Below are positions 14,825-23,440 of a stretch of DNA of 64,000 nt, one piece after another. Source of the DNA: Galbibacter kalidii (GTDB taxonomy: Bacteria; Bacteroidota; Bacteroidia; Flavobacteriales; Flavobacteriaceae); contig NZ_JAPFGA010000008.1 in assembly GCF_026241135.1 (NCBI RefSeq), positions 1 through 64,000 on the forward strand, read 5' to 3'. A program made the translations under genes and the position numbers. The notes under the pieces were generated by a model. That model searched no databases and was not told the origin of the DNA. It worked only from the letters and a program-made list of their open reading frames with translations. The first letter of the stretch is position 1; the number at the start of each line of letters is the position of its first letter.

Positions 14825-14971
14825 CTATTTTTTGTTCTTTTTGTTTGTATAACGGTCTTCAAAACGCGTATGGCGTCTGTCTCTCCACTTTTTCATGTTC
14901 CGCTTATTGTTAAGCCAAACAGCAATAAAGAGGATAGCTAAAATAACGATCCAAATAATATAATTTCTCAT
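14825..14971 (-). CDS. 48-aa single-pass membrane protein
   Basis: A small frame starting at the ATG 14971-14969. Residues of about 4-20 are hydrophobic (YIIWIVILAILFIAVWL), followed by a very basic cytoplasmic tail (NNKRNMKKWRDRRHTRFEDR and a Lys-rich end). Its stop lies 5 nt before the TTG start of the adenosyltransferase, which suggests translational coupling. The positive-inside tail and the clean transmembrane helix make it a credible real gene. No function can be assigned. Confidence 0.6.
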   Translation of the reverse strand: MRNYIIWIVILAILFIAVWLNNKRNMKKWRDRRHTRFEDRYTNKKNKK

Positions 14972-15001
14972 TTTACCTTACTTTTTATATAAAATAGCGA
15001 A

Positions 15002-15487
15002 TTAAACTCGGATAATAAAATCCTCCTTGTTTTGCCCTTTTCTGATGAAGATAAAACCGAGGCTATAAAAATCGATACTGACATTGAAACGGTTGCTTTT
15101 TTTTAGTCTATCCCATTTTTCTGCCGTCTCTTTTGACTGATTGAGGTTGTCTATGATAAAAAAAGAATAGGTATTTACTGCGCCGATAACAGTCTCTAGG
15201 TCGATATCCCCGAGTGAAAAATAAGCAGTATTCTTTATTTTGAAAGCATTATCATGCTGTTCTTTAAAGTTTTGATCGTTAAAATAAACAACCGCACTGT
15301 TAATTATTCTTTGCTTTCTTTTTGAAAGTCCGTATTGGTTTTTCCATTGGATCACTTGGGAATGCAACACCAGTTTTTGTTTTTTGTAAAGTGCTTTGAT
15401 AAGCAGATTGTAAACAAAAGGGGAGTGCACCCCGTGCTGGTTAACGGATTTAAAAAGGTATCTTATGTAGCTGATCAAGTTTAACAT
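15002..15487 (-). CDS. shrunken SAM-methyltransferase-family protein lacking the cofactor-binding core
   Basis: Both ends match a flavobacterial class I methyltransferase family of about 240 residues. The N-terminus YIRYLFKSVNQHGVHSPFVY and the C-terminus VSIDFYSLGFIFIRKGQNKE with FIIRV are typical. This protein has only 161 residues, and the middle lacks the ExGxxxG SAM-binding strand-loop and the following acidic strand. The remaining middle (VVYFNDQNFKEQ, FFIIDNLNQSKETAEKW) still resembles the flanks of the core. The frame is intact, so this may be a catalytically dead but retained protein rather than a recent pseudogene. Confidence 0.65.
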   Translation of the reverse strand: MLNLISYIRYLFKSVNQHGVHSPFVYNLLIKALYKKQKLVLHSQVIQWKNQYGLSKRKQRIINSAVVYFNDQNFKEQHDNAFKIKNTAYFSLGDIDLETVIGAVNTYSFFIIDNLNQSKETAEKWDRLKKSNRFNVSIDFYSLGFIFIRKGQNKEDFIIRV

Positions 15488-15540
15488 TCAAGGTTTAATA
15501 TTTAAAGTTGGACAGAGTTATACATTTTGAGTTCTGTTGG

Positions 15541-15605
15541 TACATAGTGAACCTTGCGTATTTCTTTGCGTTCCTTACGGTTAAGTTTTACTGCAAAGAC
15601 TGTGA
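15541..15605. repeat. degenerate TTGCG/GCAAAG repeat, family also at 50300-50370
   Basis: CTTTGCGTTCCTTACGGTTA followed by AGTTTTACTGCAAAG resembles TTGCGCTCTTTGCGGTTAAA followed by CTTAAACGCAATG at about 50307-50345. Both sit in gaps between minus-strand genes. The two copies are diverged. Confidence 0.4.
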
Positions 15606-15659
15606 ATCATTAGCTTTTGTCTTGTTTATTTGAATTTCTGCTTACTGTCCACTGAAAAA

Positions 15660-17525
15660 CTATCCTTCCATCTTCATAGAAAGTTCAAACCACGCTTCTG
15701 TTTTTTCTTCAATACTGTTGATGATCTCTTGTAGTTTAACGGATTGCTCGTCGATGGCATCACCTTCCAATTCACCTGTTGCAAACAAAGCTTCTATTTC
15801 TTTTTTGTTTTCTTCCAGTTTTTTAATGTCGCGTTCCAGACGTTTAAATTCTTTTTGCTCTTCATAACTCAGCATTGAATTGGCGTCTTTTTTCCAGGTT
15901 TTTTTAGTATTTGTTTCTGAATTGTTTTCAGTGGTTTCCGGAATCGAACTGCTTTCATAAGCCCTGTAATCGGTATAATTCCCGGGGAAATCTTCTATTT
16001 CAGCGTTGCCTTTGAAAATAAAGAGGTGGTCAACGATCTTGTCCATAAAATAACGATCGTGTGAAACCACAAGCAGACAACCGGGGAAATCCAATAGGAA
16101 CTGTTCCAATACATTCAGCGTAACGATATCCAGATCGTTGGTAGGTTCATCCAGAATTAAAAAATTCGGATTTTGAATGAGCACCGTACACAAATACAAA
16201 CGTTTTAGCTCGCCACCACTGAGTTTTTCCACAAAATCATACTGCTTTTTTCGGTCAAAAAGAAAACGCTCTAATAATTGAGCTGCTGATATTTGTCGTC
16301 CTTTAGTCAATGGGATGTAATCTCCATAAGCCCTTATGATGTCGATCACCTTTTGTTCGGGTTTTGGATTGATTCCGCTTTGGGTGTAATACCCGAATTT
16401 CACCGTTTCACCAATCGCTACTTTGCCGGCATCGGGAGCTAAATTCTCCGTTAGAATATTCAAAAAAGTAGATTTCCCGGTACCATTCTTACCGATGATA
16501 CCGATGCGTTCTCCTTTTTTAAAAGTGTATTCAAACTTGTCGAGGATCTTTTTGTCCTGAAAACTTTTACCGACATTATGAAATTCAACAATCTTACTCC
16601 CGAGGCGCTCCATATTGATTTCCAACTGCACCTTATGGTCTTTTCTACGCTGATGGGCTTTCTCTTTGATTTTGTGAAAATCGTCTATTCTGGATTTTGA
16701 TTTGGTGGTGCGGGCCTTGGGTTGACGGCGCATCCAGTCCAATTCTTTTGAAAAGAGGTTTTTTGCCTTTTCTACGGAAGCCTTTTCCGCTTGGATGCGG
16801 GCTTCTTTCTTCTCGAGGTAATAGGAGTAATTACCTTTGTATTGATATATTTTCCCGTGATCCAGTTCAATGATCTCGTTACAAACACGCTCCAAGAAAT
16901 AACGGTCGTGTGTCACCATAAAAAGCGTGATGTTCTCTTTGGCAAAATACTGCTCCAGCCATTCGATCATTTCCAGGTCCAGATGGTTGGTAGGTTCGTC
17001 GAGGATAAGCAAGTCGGGTGTATTGAGAAGGATAGTGGCCAATGCCAATCGCTTTTTTTGTCCGCCGGAAAGCATTTTTACCTTTTTATCGAGCTCTTCC
17101 AGTTTCAGTTGAAAAAGGATCTGCTTGTATTGCGTTTCAAAATCCCAGGCATTTTTGATGTCCATTTGTTCAAACGCCTTTTGGTAGGCTTCAGCATCAT
17201 CTGGGTTTTCAAGTGCTTTCTCGTATTGTTGGATGGTTCTTAAAACATTATTATCCGAAGCAAAAATAGTTTCTTCTATGGTGAGGTTGGGATCCAGATT
17301 TGGTTCTTGGGATAAGAATGATATCCGAAGGCCATTTCTCGACACCACTTGTCCACTGTCGGGAGTGTCTTTTCCCGTAATGATATTCAGCATGGAAGTT
17401 TTTCCGGTACCGTTTTTTGCGATAAAAGCAATCTTCTGGTCTTTGTTTATTCCGAAGGAAATATCGGTAAACAAAACCCTTTCCCCATACGATTTGGCAA
17501 TATTTTCAACTGAGAGATAATTCAC
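15660..17525 (-). CDS. ABC-F family ATP-binding protein (Uup-like)
   Basis: Two ABC ATPase domains in one chain without membrane segments, the ABC-F layout for ribosome-associated translation factors. Domain 1 has Walker A AKNGTGKTSML and signature MLSGGQKKRLALATILLNTP, then LLILDEPTNHLD. Domain 2 has IIGKNGTGKSTFLNIL and KLSGGELKRLYLC, then FLILDEPTNDLD. The inter-domain linker carries the basic RRQPKARTTKSKSRID stretch. A C-terminal coiled coil (about residues 550-620) is as in Uup. It starts with GTG at 17525-17523 (MNYLSVENIAKSYG); a nearby ATG is out of frame. It stands alone on the minus strand. Confidence 0.93.
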   Translation of the reverse strand: MNYLSVENIAKSYGERVLFTDISFGINKDQKIAFIAKNGTGKTSMLNIITGKDTPDSGQVVSRNGLRISFLSQEPNLDPNLTIEETIFASDNNVLRTIQQYEKALENPDDAEAYQKAFEQMDIKNAWDFETQYKQILFQLKLEELDKKVKMLSGGQKKRLALATILLNTPDLLILDEPTNHLDLEMIEWLEQYFAKENITLFMVTHDRYFLERVCNEIIELDHGKIYQYKGNYSYYLEKKEARIQAEKASVEKAKNLFSKELDWMRRQPKARTTKSKSRIDDFHKIKEKAHQRRKDHKVQLEINMERLGSKIVEFHNVGKSFQDKKILDKFEYTFKKGERIGIIGKNGTGKSTFLNILTENLAPDAGKVAIGETVKFGYYTQSGINPKPEQKVIDIIRAYGDYIPLTKGRQISAAQLLERFLFDRKKQYDFVEKLSGGELKRLYLCTVLIQNPNFLILDEPTNDLDIVTLNVLEQFLLDFPGCLLVVSHDRYFMDKIVDHLFIFKGNAEIEDFPGNYTDYRAYESSSIPETTENNSETNTKKTWKKDANSMLSYEEQKEFKRLERDIKKLEENKKEIEALFATGELEGDAIDEQSVKLQEIINSIEEKTEAWFELSMKMEG

Positions 17526-17686
17526 GCATACGTTTTTTGCAAATTAACGGAATTTAATGTTGAGTTGATAGGTGTTAGGTCAAATTAAAGGATGAATAGT
17601 GGATACTACATATTTATAGCGTACTTATAGCGTGTTTGATATATGGAAAATATCTCTTATGGACTATTGGTATTCGTCAATAATCC

Positions 17687-19273
17687 TTAACCTTTCTTCT
17701 TCGCAATGGCAAACAACAGGGTTATTCCGGCGATTAACACAGAAAGTCGAGCAATATAATCACCGTATTTCACATAGAAAGTTTCTTTGCTGTTGATAGT
17801 AGCAGCTCCGGAAATGGCTCCTTTTACATTGTAGGCAAGGCTTTTTTCAACCTCTCCTTTTTCGTTGATAAAGGCTGAAATCCCGGTGTTGGCACTTCTC
17901 ACCACACTTTTTCGGGTTTCTATGGCACGTAGGCGGGCATAACTCAAATGTTGTTGATGACCTTGTGTATCGCTCCACCAAGCGTCGTTGGTGATGATGG
18001 CCAGGAAATTAGCTCCATTTTTTACATAATCGGTCACAAATTCCCCGTAAATGGATTCGTAACAAATAATGGGAGCCGCAGCGAAATTTCCATTATTCGA
18101 GTTGAAAACAGAACGCTCCTTTTGAGTAGCCCTGGACGCGACGATTCCACCAAGGTCAATCATTATATCTCCCAACAAGGGTTTCAGGATATTTTTAAAG
18201 GGAAAATTCTCGACTCCTACCACCAGTTTTGATTTTATATATTTTGGAGTGGAAGGTGACTTACCTATTTGTACTGCCGCGTTGTAAATGTCATACCAAT
18301 CTCCTCTTGGGGTTTCGTTGGCTGTTGGGGTGGGTTTTTCTTTTTGAGGATACAATCGGAAAAAACTGGCGCCTGTAACAAATTGTAACTTCGGATATTT
18401 TTTTACAAATTGCTGAAGCATATGTTTTTCCTGACTCTCATCAAAATCATCGATAGAAAGGTCCCTCGGCAAAGCTGTTTCCGGAGCGAAGACATAATCG
18501 GTATTGTTTGTCACATTTTGTTTCGCCAATTCGATAAGCTGTTGTGCCATCTGAACATTGGGGATCCCGTATTTTTCTGTGTACGGATCGATATTGGGTT
18601 GAAGTAAAGTGACTTCAACTTTTTCTGTGCTTTCTTCATAGTTGTTGAGAAGGAAGAGCGAAAGAATGATCGGAATGGCAATCATCAAGACATTACGGGC
18701 AATTCCTTTGGTGAGGACACTTCGTGTTTTGGTTTCTTTGTAATGGATAATCGTCTTAAAAACACCGATATTGATGATCCATATCCAAAGTGCACCCCCG
18801 AAAGTTCCGGTAAATTCATACCATTGAATCCAAGTGGTGTATTCAGAAAAAACATTTCCTAAATTCAACCAAGGCCATGAAAAATCCCAGTTGAGGTGAA
18901 ATTTTTCAAAAGCCATCCAAATGACAGGTAAAAAGATGAGGTGGATTTTTGATGGAAGCCTTCGTGCTACAAAATGATAGAGTTGAAAAACCAACGCCAT
19001 CAGCAATGAATTGACCAAAATGGCAAAGAACATACCGAAAGGGGTAGAGTACCAAATCCACCATGTAGTGATAGAATTCCATATTAAAAAAGCGATATAT
19101 GATGATAGGAAAACTTTTGCCCCCCTTCGTTTTCTATCTGATTCCCGTATGTGTTTTTCAGCCAAAAGTAAAGGGACAAAACCTATAAAAGCAAGCAATG
19201 GAATCCCGTAAGTAGGCCAAGCCAATGCCATGAGCAATCCCGATAAAATGGCTAATAGATATGAGTTTCTCAT
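17687..19273 (-). CDS. lnt: apolipoprotein N-acyltransferase
   Basis: Adds the third acyl chain to lipoproteins in the inner membrane. The N-terminal 210 residues hold six or so membrane helices (LLAILSGLLMALAWPTYGIP onward). The nitrilase-like periplasmic domain follows, with the catalytic Glu in VFAPETALPRDL, a Lys in YIKSKLVVGVENFPF and the nucleophilic Cys in APIICYESIYGEF. One more helix closes the C-terminus (LSVLIAGITLLFAIA). At 528 residues it is of normal length. The many lipoproteins in this window, including SusD and the GHs, would be its substrates. Confidence 0.94.
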   Translation of the reverse strand: MRNSYLLAILSGLLMALAWPTYGIPLLAFIGFVPLLLAEKHIRESDRKRRGAKVFLSSYIAFLIWNSITTWWIWYSTPFGMFFAILVNSLLMALVFQLYHFVARRLPSKIHLIFLPVIWMAFEKFHLNWDFSWPWLNLGNVFSEYTTWIQWYEFTGTFGGALWIWIINIGVFKTIIHYKETKTRSVLTKGIARNVLMIAIPIILSLFLLNNYEESTEKVEVTLLQPNIDPYTEKYGIPNVQMAQQLIELAKQNVTNNTDYVFAPETALPRDLSIDDFDESQEKHMLQQFVKKYPKLQFVTGASFFRLYPQKEKPTPTANETPRGDWYDIYNAAVQIGKSPSTPKYIKSKLVVGVENFPFKNILKPLLGDIMIDLGGIVASRATQKERSVFNSNNGNFAAAPIICYESIYGEFVTDYVKNGANFLAIITNDAWWSDTQGHQQHLSYARLRAIETRKSVVRSANTGISAFINEKGEVEKSLAYNVKGAISGAATINSKETFYVKYGDYIARLSVLIAGITLLFAIAKKKG

Positions 19274-19418
19274 TTCCAGAATTTATACTGCTAATATCTT
19301 AATAAAAATGATAGAAACAGGAAGAGTTAGCCGGGCTTTTTTTACTTTTTTGAAATTTTATGGGATCGACAGTATTTTAAAATAGTATTTTTACCAAAAC
19401 TCAATATCCCAAATTAAG

Positions 19419-20165
19419 ATGAAGAGATTTATACCAAATGCGCTGACGCTTTTAAATATGTTATGCGGAACGATTGCCGTTGTCTATGCTGTTCAAGGGA
19501 GTCTGGATATGGCTGCCTATTTTGTGTTTGCCGGGATTTTCTTTGATTTTTTCGACGGATTGGCAGCGCGGTTACTCGATATGCAAAGTGAACTGGGCTT
19601 GCAGTTGGATTCTTTGGCAGATGTGGTGACCAGTGGAGTAGTGCCGGGCGTTGTGATGTTTCAACTTTTTAATATGAGTGAGGAAAATTACAGTTGGGGA
19701 CATCATGATGTTACTTCTGAAGCTTTTTTCCCCTTTCCGGCAATATCTTTATTGGGTTTTTTGATCACGCTAGCTTCGGGATACCGATTGGCGAAATTCA
19801 ATATCGATGAAGATCAAGCAATGTCTTTTATCGGATTGCCCACTCCGGCAAATGCTCTTTTTGTACTTTCGTTACCTCTTATTTTGATATTTCAGGATCA
19901 CCCTTTTTTGACAGAACTGATCTTAAATAAATGGTTCTTGATCACAGTAACCCTGCTCAGTGTTTATCTATTGAATGCAAAAATTGAGCTGTTCGCCTTG
20001 AAATTTAAAACCTGGGGGGTGAAAGAAAACGGTTTGCGCTATGCTTTTTTATTGCTATGCTTTATTTTGTTGGCAATGTTGAAGTTTATCGCCATTCCGA
20101 TCATCATCATCCTTTATGTGTTATTGTCTGTCATTGTTAATGTTTTATCCAAAGGCAAAAAATAA
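19419..20165 (+). CDS. pssA: CDP-diacylglycerol--serine O-phosphatidyltransferase
   Basis: Makes phosphatidylserine, the precursor of phosphatidylethanolamine, from CDP-diacylglycerol. The CDP-alcohol phosphotransferase motif D-G-x2-A-R-x8-G-x3-D-x3-D is intact in FDGLAARLLDMQSELGLQLD followed by SLAD (about residues 45-68). Six or more hydrophobic helices are present. The 248-residue length fits the Bacteroidota form. It is transcribed divergently from lnt, and a bidirectional inverted-repeat terminator (20166-20294) separates it from the convergent lipoprotein gene. Confidence 0.93.
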   Translation: MKRFIPNALTLLNMLCGTIAVVYAVQGSLDMAAYFVFAGIFFDFFDGLAARLLDMQSELGLQLDSLADVVTSGVVPGVVMFQLFNMSEENYSWGHHDVTSEAFFPFPAISLLGFLITLASGYRLAKFNIDEDQAMSFIGLPTPANALFVLSLPLILIFQDHPFLTELILNKWFLITVTLLSVYLLNAKIELFALKFKTWGVKENGLRYAFLLLCFILLAMLKFIAIPIIIILYVLLSVIVNVLSKGKK

Positions 20166-20294
20166 GAGGGGGCTAAAAAGCTCTTGATTAATTTGATTTG
20201 TCAGTCTGAGCTTGTCGAAGACTTATTGATTTTCAATTAACTATACTTCGACAGGCTCAGTATGACATCTAAATTTATGGCTTTTTAGTCCCTC
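20166..20294. repeat. composite inverted-repeat element acting as bidirectional terminator
   Basis: Outer arms GAGGGGGCTAAAAAGC and GGCTTTTTAGTCCCTC enclose inner arms TTGTCAGTCTGAGCTTGTCG and CGACAGGCTCAGTATGACA. It exactly fills the gap between the convergent genes pssA and the NlpE/META lipoprotein, where a bidirectional terminator is expected. It is the same family as 10050-10206, but without the nested GC-rich palindrome. Confidence 0.8.
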
Positions 20295-20312
20295 AAAATA
20301 ATTTCAAAAACC

Positions 20313-21125
20313 TTATTCCATAGCTTCAAAGACTGCCAGTGGAGCCATTCGGGCTCTGTTTAGTGATAAAACTCCGTCTTTGATGGCGTAGTTGTCTGCC
20401 ATATCCAAGGCTTTCAATAATTCTGTTTCCACAGCCATATCAGGACAAGCTTTTAGAGTAGCAACAATTTTGGAAAGATCGATCCGGTTACCTTCTTTTA
20501 TATCGTATGTTCCGGAGAACACATTACAACCTCCGGTTCCGCTGACTACCATTTTTTCGGTATCAAACTGGATAAAAGGCTCTTGAGCTGCTTTACCGAT
20601 TTCTTCTGCAGGTTTCCCCAATAGTTTTATCAGCTTCCATTTTTTGGATGTTAGGTTGGTGTCTGTAACTATCATTTCTTTTTTTAGAACATACATAGAT
20701 GCCAAATCCCCGGTGATTTTATTGCCGTCCGAATCGAGTTTGATCAGCTTGTTTTCCCCTACTAAATACTGATTTGGACCTTCGTGGTCGGTATTGAGGG
20801 TTATTGTAGTTCCTGCGTCGTTCCATGTAAAAGTACCCTTGGTTTCAAATGGTGAGTCATCCTTGCCCAGATAAACGTTTTTACTGGTGAAAGTCATATC
20901 ATTATTGATACTAATGGAAGTTTCGATACCTTCACAATCGGCACAGGGTAAAACACCTGAGTATGTCCCGGCCCAATCCAAAGAACTAGCACTGCTGTGC
21001 TCACTGTCTATTATAACCTGCTCGCTATCGGTTATTTCCGGAGTTTCTTTTTTTGCTTTTTGTTTACAACCCAATAGCGTAAAGGTTAAAGACAAACAGC
21101 ATACTGTTAAGATTTTTGTGTTCAT
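20313..21125 (-). CDS. lipoprotein with NlpE-like and META domains
   Basis: The signal peptide ends in a lipobox (LTVCCLSLTFTLLGCKQK; acylated Cys at about residue 20). Residues of about 50-130 match the NlpE N-terminal domain: WAGTYSGVLPCADCEGIETS contains the CADC motif, and the GTFTWNDAGTTITL strands follow. Residues of about 155-265 are a META (HslJ-like) domain: WKLIKLLGKPA, ISQFD-type strand, GTGGCNVFSGTYDI and LKACPDMAVETELLKAL. The two-domain combination is common in Bacteroidota. It is an outer-membrane or periplasmic stress-related lipoprotein; copper binding is not shown. Confidence 0.88.
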   Translation of the reverse strand: MNTKILTVCCLSLTFTLLGCKQKAKKETPEITDSEQVIIDSEHSSASSLDWAGTYSGVLPCADCEGIETSISINNDMTFTSKNVYLGKDDSPFETKGTFTWNDAGTTITLNTDHEGPNQYLVGENKLIKLDSDGNKITGDLASMYVLKKEMIVTDTNLTSKKWKLIKLLGKPAEEIGKAAQEPFIQFDTEKMVVSGTGGCNVFSGTYDIKEGNRIDLSKIVATLKACPDMAVETELLKALDMADNYAIKDGVLSLNRARMAPLAVFEAME

Positions 21126-21277
21126 TTGTATAAATATTTAAATTTTAGTGAATAACACCCAAAAAATCAAACCATTCAATAAGTTTGCATACTTCCTGAT
21201 AAAAAGAAGATGCTTGTTCTGTTTTGAATTGTTTTTTAGGAGATTATTTGGATTGAAGTTACTATTTTTTTGAATAG

Positions 21278-22024
21278 TTAAGAATGAAAATCCAATTTTT
21301 TCTTACGCAACTCGAAATTCTGACCGAGATATACTTTCCTTACCATTTCGTCGGCAGCCAATTCTTCCGGAATACCTGCTTTTAGGATACTTCCTTCAAA
21401 CATGAGGTAAGAGCGTTCGGTAATGGCGAGGGTTTCTTGAACGTTGTGGTCTGTGATCAAGATGCCGATATTTTTATTTTTCAGCTGGGCGACAATACGT
21501 TGAATGTCTTCAACAGCAACAGGGTCAACTCCTGCAAAAGGCTCATCGAGCAAGATAAAATTCGGATCGGTTGCCAAAGCACGGGCGATTTCTGTTCGTC
21601 TTCGCTCACCACCCGATAACAAATCCCCTCTGTTTTTTCTGATGTGTCCTAAACCGAATTCATCAATAAGGCCTTCCATTTTCATTTTTCGCTCTTTTTT
21701 AGAAAGCTTGGTGAGTTGAAGTACGCTCATGATATTGTCTTCAATACTCAACTTTCTGAATACAGAGGCTTCCTGTGCCAAATAACCAATTCCGTTTTGT
21801 GCCCTCTTGTACATAGGGTAGTTGGTAATTTCCCTATCGTCCAAGAATATTCTTCCGCCATTGGGTTTTATAAGGCCTACGATCATATAGAAAGAAGTAG
21901 TCTTTCCGGCACCGTTGGGGCCTAATAGCCCTACAATTTCCCCACGGTTTACTTCCAGGGAAATTCCTTTCACTACCTTTCTTCCTTTATAGGATTTCAC
22001 TATGCTTTCGGCTCTTAATTTCAC
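21278..22024 (-). CDS. lptB: LPS export ABC transporter ATP-binding protein LptB
   Basis: The ATPase that powers lipopolysaccharide extraction from the inner membrane with LptFG. Walker A is [13 protein letters not shown], the Q-loop region is [15 protein letters not shown], the signature is [20 protein letters not shown], and [13 protein letters not shown] and [12 protein letters not shown] follow. These are LptB-specific. The start is GTG at 22024-22022. It is the fourth minus-strand gene after kdsD, tatC and the CMD gene, with a 227-bp gap before it; kdsD makes arabinose 5-phosphate for Kdo, so two genes of this cluster serve LPS. Confidence 0.94.
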   Translation of the reverse strand: MKLRAESIVKSYKGRKVVKGISLEVNRGEIVGLLGPNGAGKTTSFYMIVGLIKPNGGRIFLDDREITNYPMYKRAQNGIGYLAQEASVFRKLSIEDNIMSVLQLTKLSKKERKMKMEGLIDEFGLGHIRKNRGDLLSGGERRRTEIARALATDPNFILLDEPFAGVDPVAVEDIQRIVAQLKNKNIGILITDHNVQETLAITERSYLMFEGSILKAGIPEELAADEMVRKVYLGQNFELRKKKLDFHS

Positions 22025-22251
22025 ACAAATAAATTTAAATTAAATATATGTTTCTTGTCAAATAACCTAAAAAAGGTAAAAAAACCATACGATTTGGAAA
22101 CCATTCCTTTGTCCGTATCCATTGAGGAAGTAATTACCTTAGTCATACTAAATCCCTCAATGAGGGGTTCATGTGGTTTTAAATCTGCTTTATTGATTTA
22201 TGTATCAAAAATATACATTTGAATTGAATTGCTCACCTAATTAATAAAGGT

Positions 22252-22599
22252 TTAGGATTTCTTTTCCAATGCATCCCAAAATTCATAAGCTTTCCGTAGG
22301 TGTGGGATTACTATAGTTCCACCCACCAAAGTTGCAATTCCAAGGGCTTCGACAACCTCTTCTTTCTTCAATCCTTCTTTATGGCATGTTTCCAGATGAT
22401 ACTTTACACAGTCATCACACCTTAAAACAGCAGAGGCGACCAAGCCCAAAAGTTCTTTGGTTTTTACATCCAAAGCTCCCGGCATATAGGCATTGGTGTC
22501 TAAGTTAAAAATGCGCTTTATCAACTTGTTGTTGTCTTCTAGGATGCGGTCGTTCATTCGGGAACGATAATCGTTGAATTCATCTACAATATCAGCCAT
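22252..22599 (-). CDS. carboxymuconolactone decarboxylase (AhpD-like) family protein
   Basis: A 115-residue helical CMD-fold protein. The redox motif RCDDCVKYHLETC contains CxxC followed by His, as in AhpD-type peroxidase partners, so a thiol redox role is likelier than decarboxylation. ALGIATLVGGTIVIPHLRKA is the conserved C-terminal helix. Its first 8 bp overlap the end of tatC, and the order kdsD-tatC-CMD is kept in many Flavobacteriaceae. The physiological substrate is not known. Confidence 0.9.
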   Translation of the reverse strand: MADIVDEFNDYRSRMNDRILEDNNKLIKRIFNLDTNAYMPGALDVKTKELLGLVASAVLRCDDCVKYHLETCHKEGLKKEEVVEALGIATLVGGTIVIPHLRKAYEFWDALEKKS

Positions 22600-23440
22600 T
22601 GGAGGTTTTATTTTTCTTTAGTTTTCGTTCTTCTCTTTTAATTACAACCTTCGAAATGTGTATACTCAACTCATACAAAATAACAACGGGAATGGTCACT
22701 ATAATCTGGCTGGTCACATCGGGAGGTGTGATTACTGCTGAAATAATGAGCACGATAACGATAGCAATTTTTCGGTATTTCCTTAAAAATTCGGGAGTTA
22801 CCAAGCCTATTTTGGTAAGGAAATACATCAAAATAGGAAGTTCGAAAATCAATCCGCAGGCAATAACCGAAGATCGTACAGTCGAAATATAGGATGCCAG
22901 GTCGATATCGTTAAATACTTCTTCACTCACTTGATAGTTAGCCAAAAAGTTGATGGATAACGGCGCAACGATATAATACCCGAAAAGGACACCGAGAAAG
23001 AATAAAAATGAAGCGATAAGGATAAATCCGCGTGAATTTTTCCGTTCGTTTTCATACAATCCCGGACTGATAAACCGCCATACTTCGTACAACACATAGG
23101 GGAATCCGACAATAAAACCGGCCCAGATCGACGTCCATATATGTGCAGAGAATTGTCCAGCCATCTGCCTACTTTGAATCCTGAATTGTGGTCCTTCACA
23201 AAAAGATTCATCCAATCCCAATGTCCTGGCGATATTACAGAAGAATTGGTAAGTGGGGAAATCCGCTTTTTTAGGTCCTAAGAGAATGACGTCAAAAATA
23301 AAATGCTTGGCGAGAAAAGCGCCCATACCGATAATTACTACAGCCAGTGTTGCCCTAATCAAATGCCATCTTAGTTCTTCCAAGTGATCGAGGAAAGACA
23401 TTTCCTCAGGCTCCTTGCCTGTTCCGATTTGTTTTGTCAT
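22592..23440 (-). CDS. tatC: Sec-independent protein translocase subunit TatC
   Basis: The receptor for twin-arginine signal peptides. The N-terminal FLDHLEELRWHLIRATLAVV is the TatC signature. Six membrane helices follow, with FVGFPYVLYEVWRFISPGLY-type loops and the C-terminal ISAVITPPDVTSQIIVTIPV. The insertion at about residues 55-110 (QFFCNIARTLGLDESFCEG) is typical of Bacteroidota TatC. The start ATG shares one base with the kdsD stop (TGATG). TatA/B is not in the window. A likely Tat substrate, the S66 peptidase with an RRKF leader, is encoded at 27825-28898. Confidence 0.96.
   Translation of the reverse strand: MTKQIGTGKEPEEMSFLDHLEELRWHLIRATLAVVIIGMGAFLAKHFIFDVILLGPKKADFPTYQFFCNIARTLGLDESFCEGPQFRIQSRQMAGQFSAHIWTSIWAGFIVGFPYVLYEVWRFISPGLYENERKNSRGFILIASFLFFLGVLFGYYIVAPLSINFLANYQVSEEVFNDIDLASYISTVRSSVIACGLIFELPILMYFLTKIGLVTPEFLRKYRKIAIVIVLIISAVITPPDVTSQIIVTIPVVILYELSIHISKVVIKREERKLKKNKTSNG

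Noticed and set aside
22927-23211. 94-aa frame on the same strand inside tatC
   Set aside because: It is a shifted frame of tatC with no motif.
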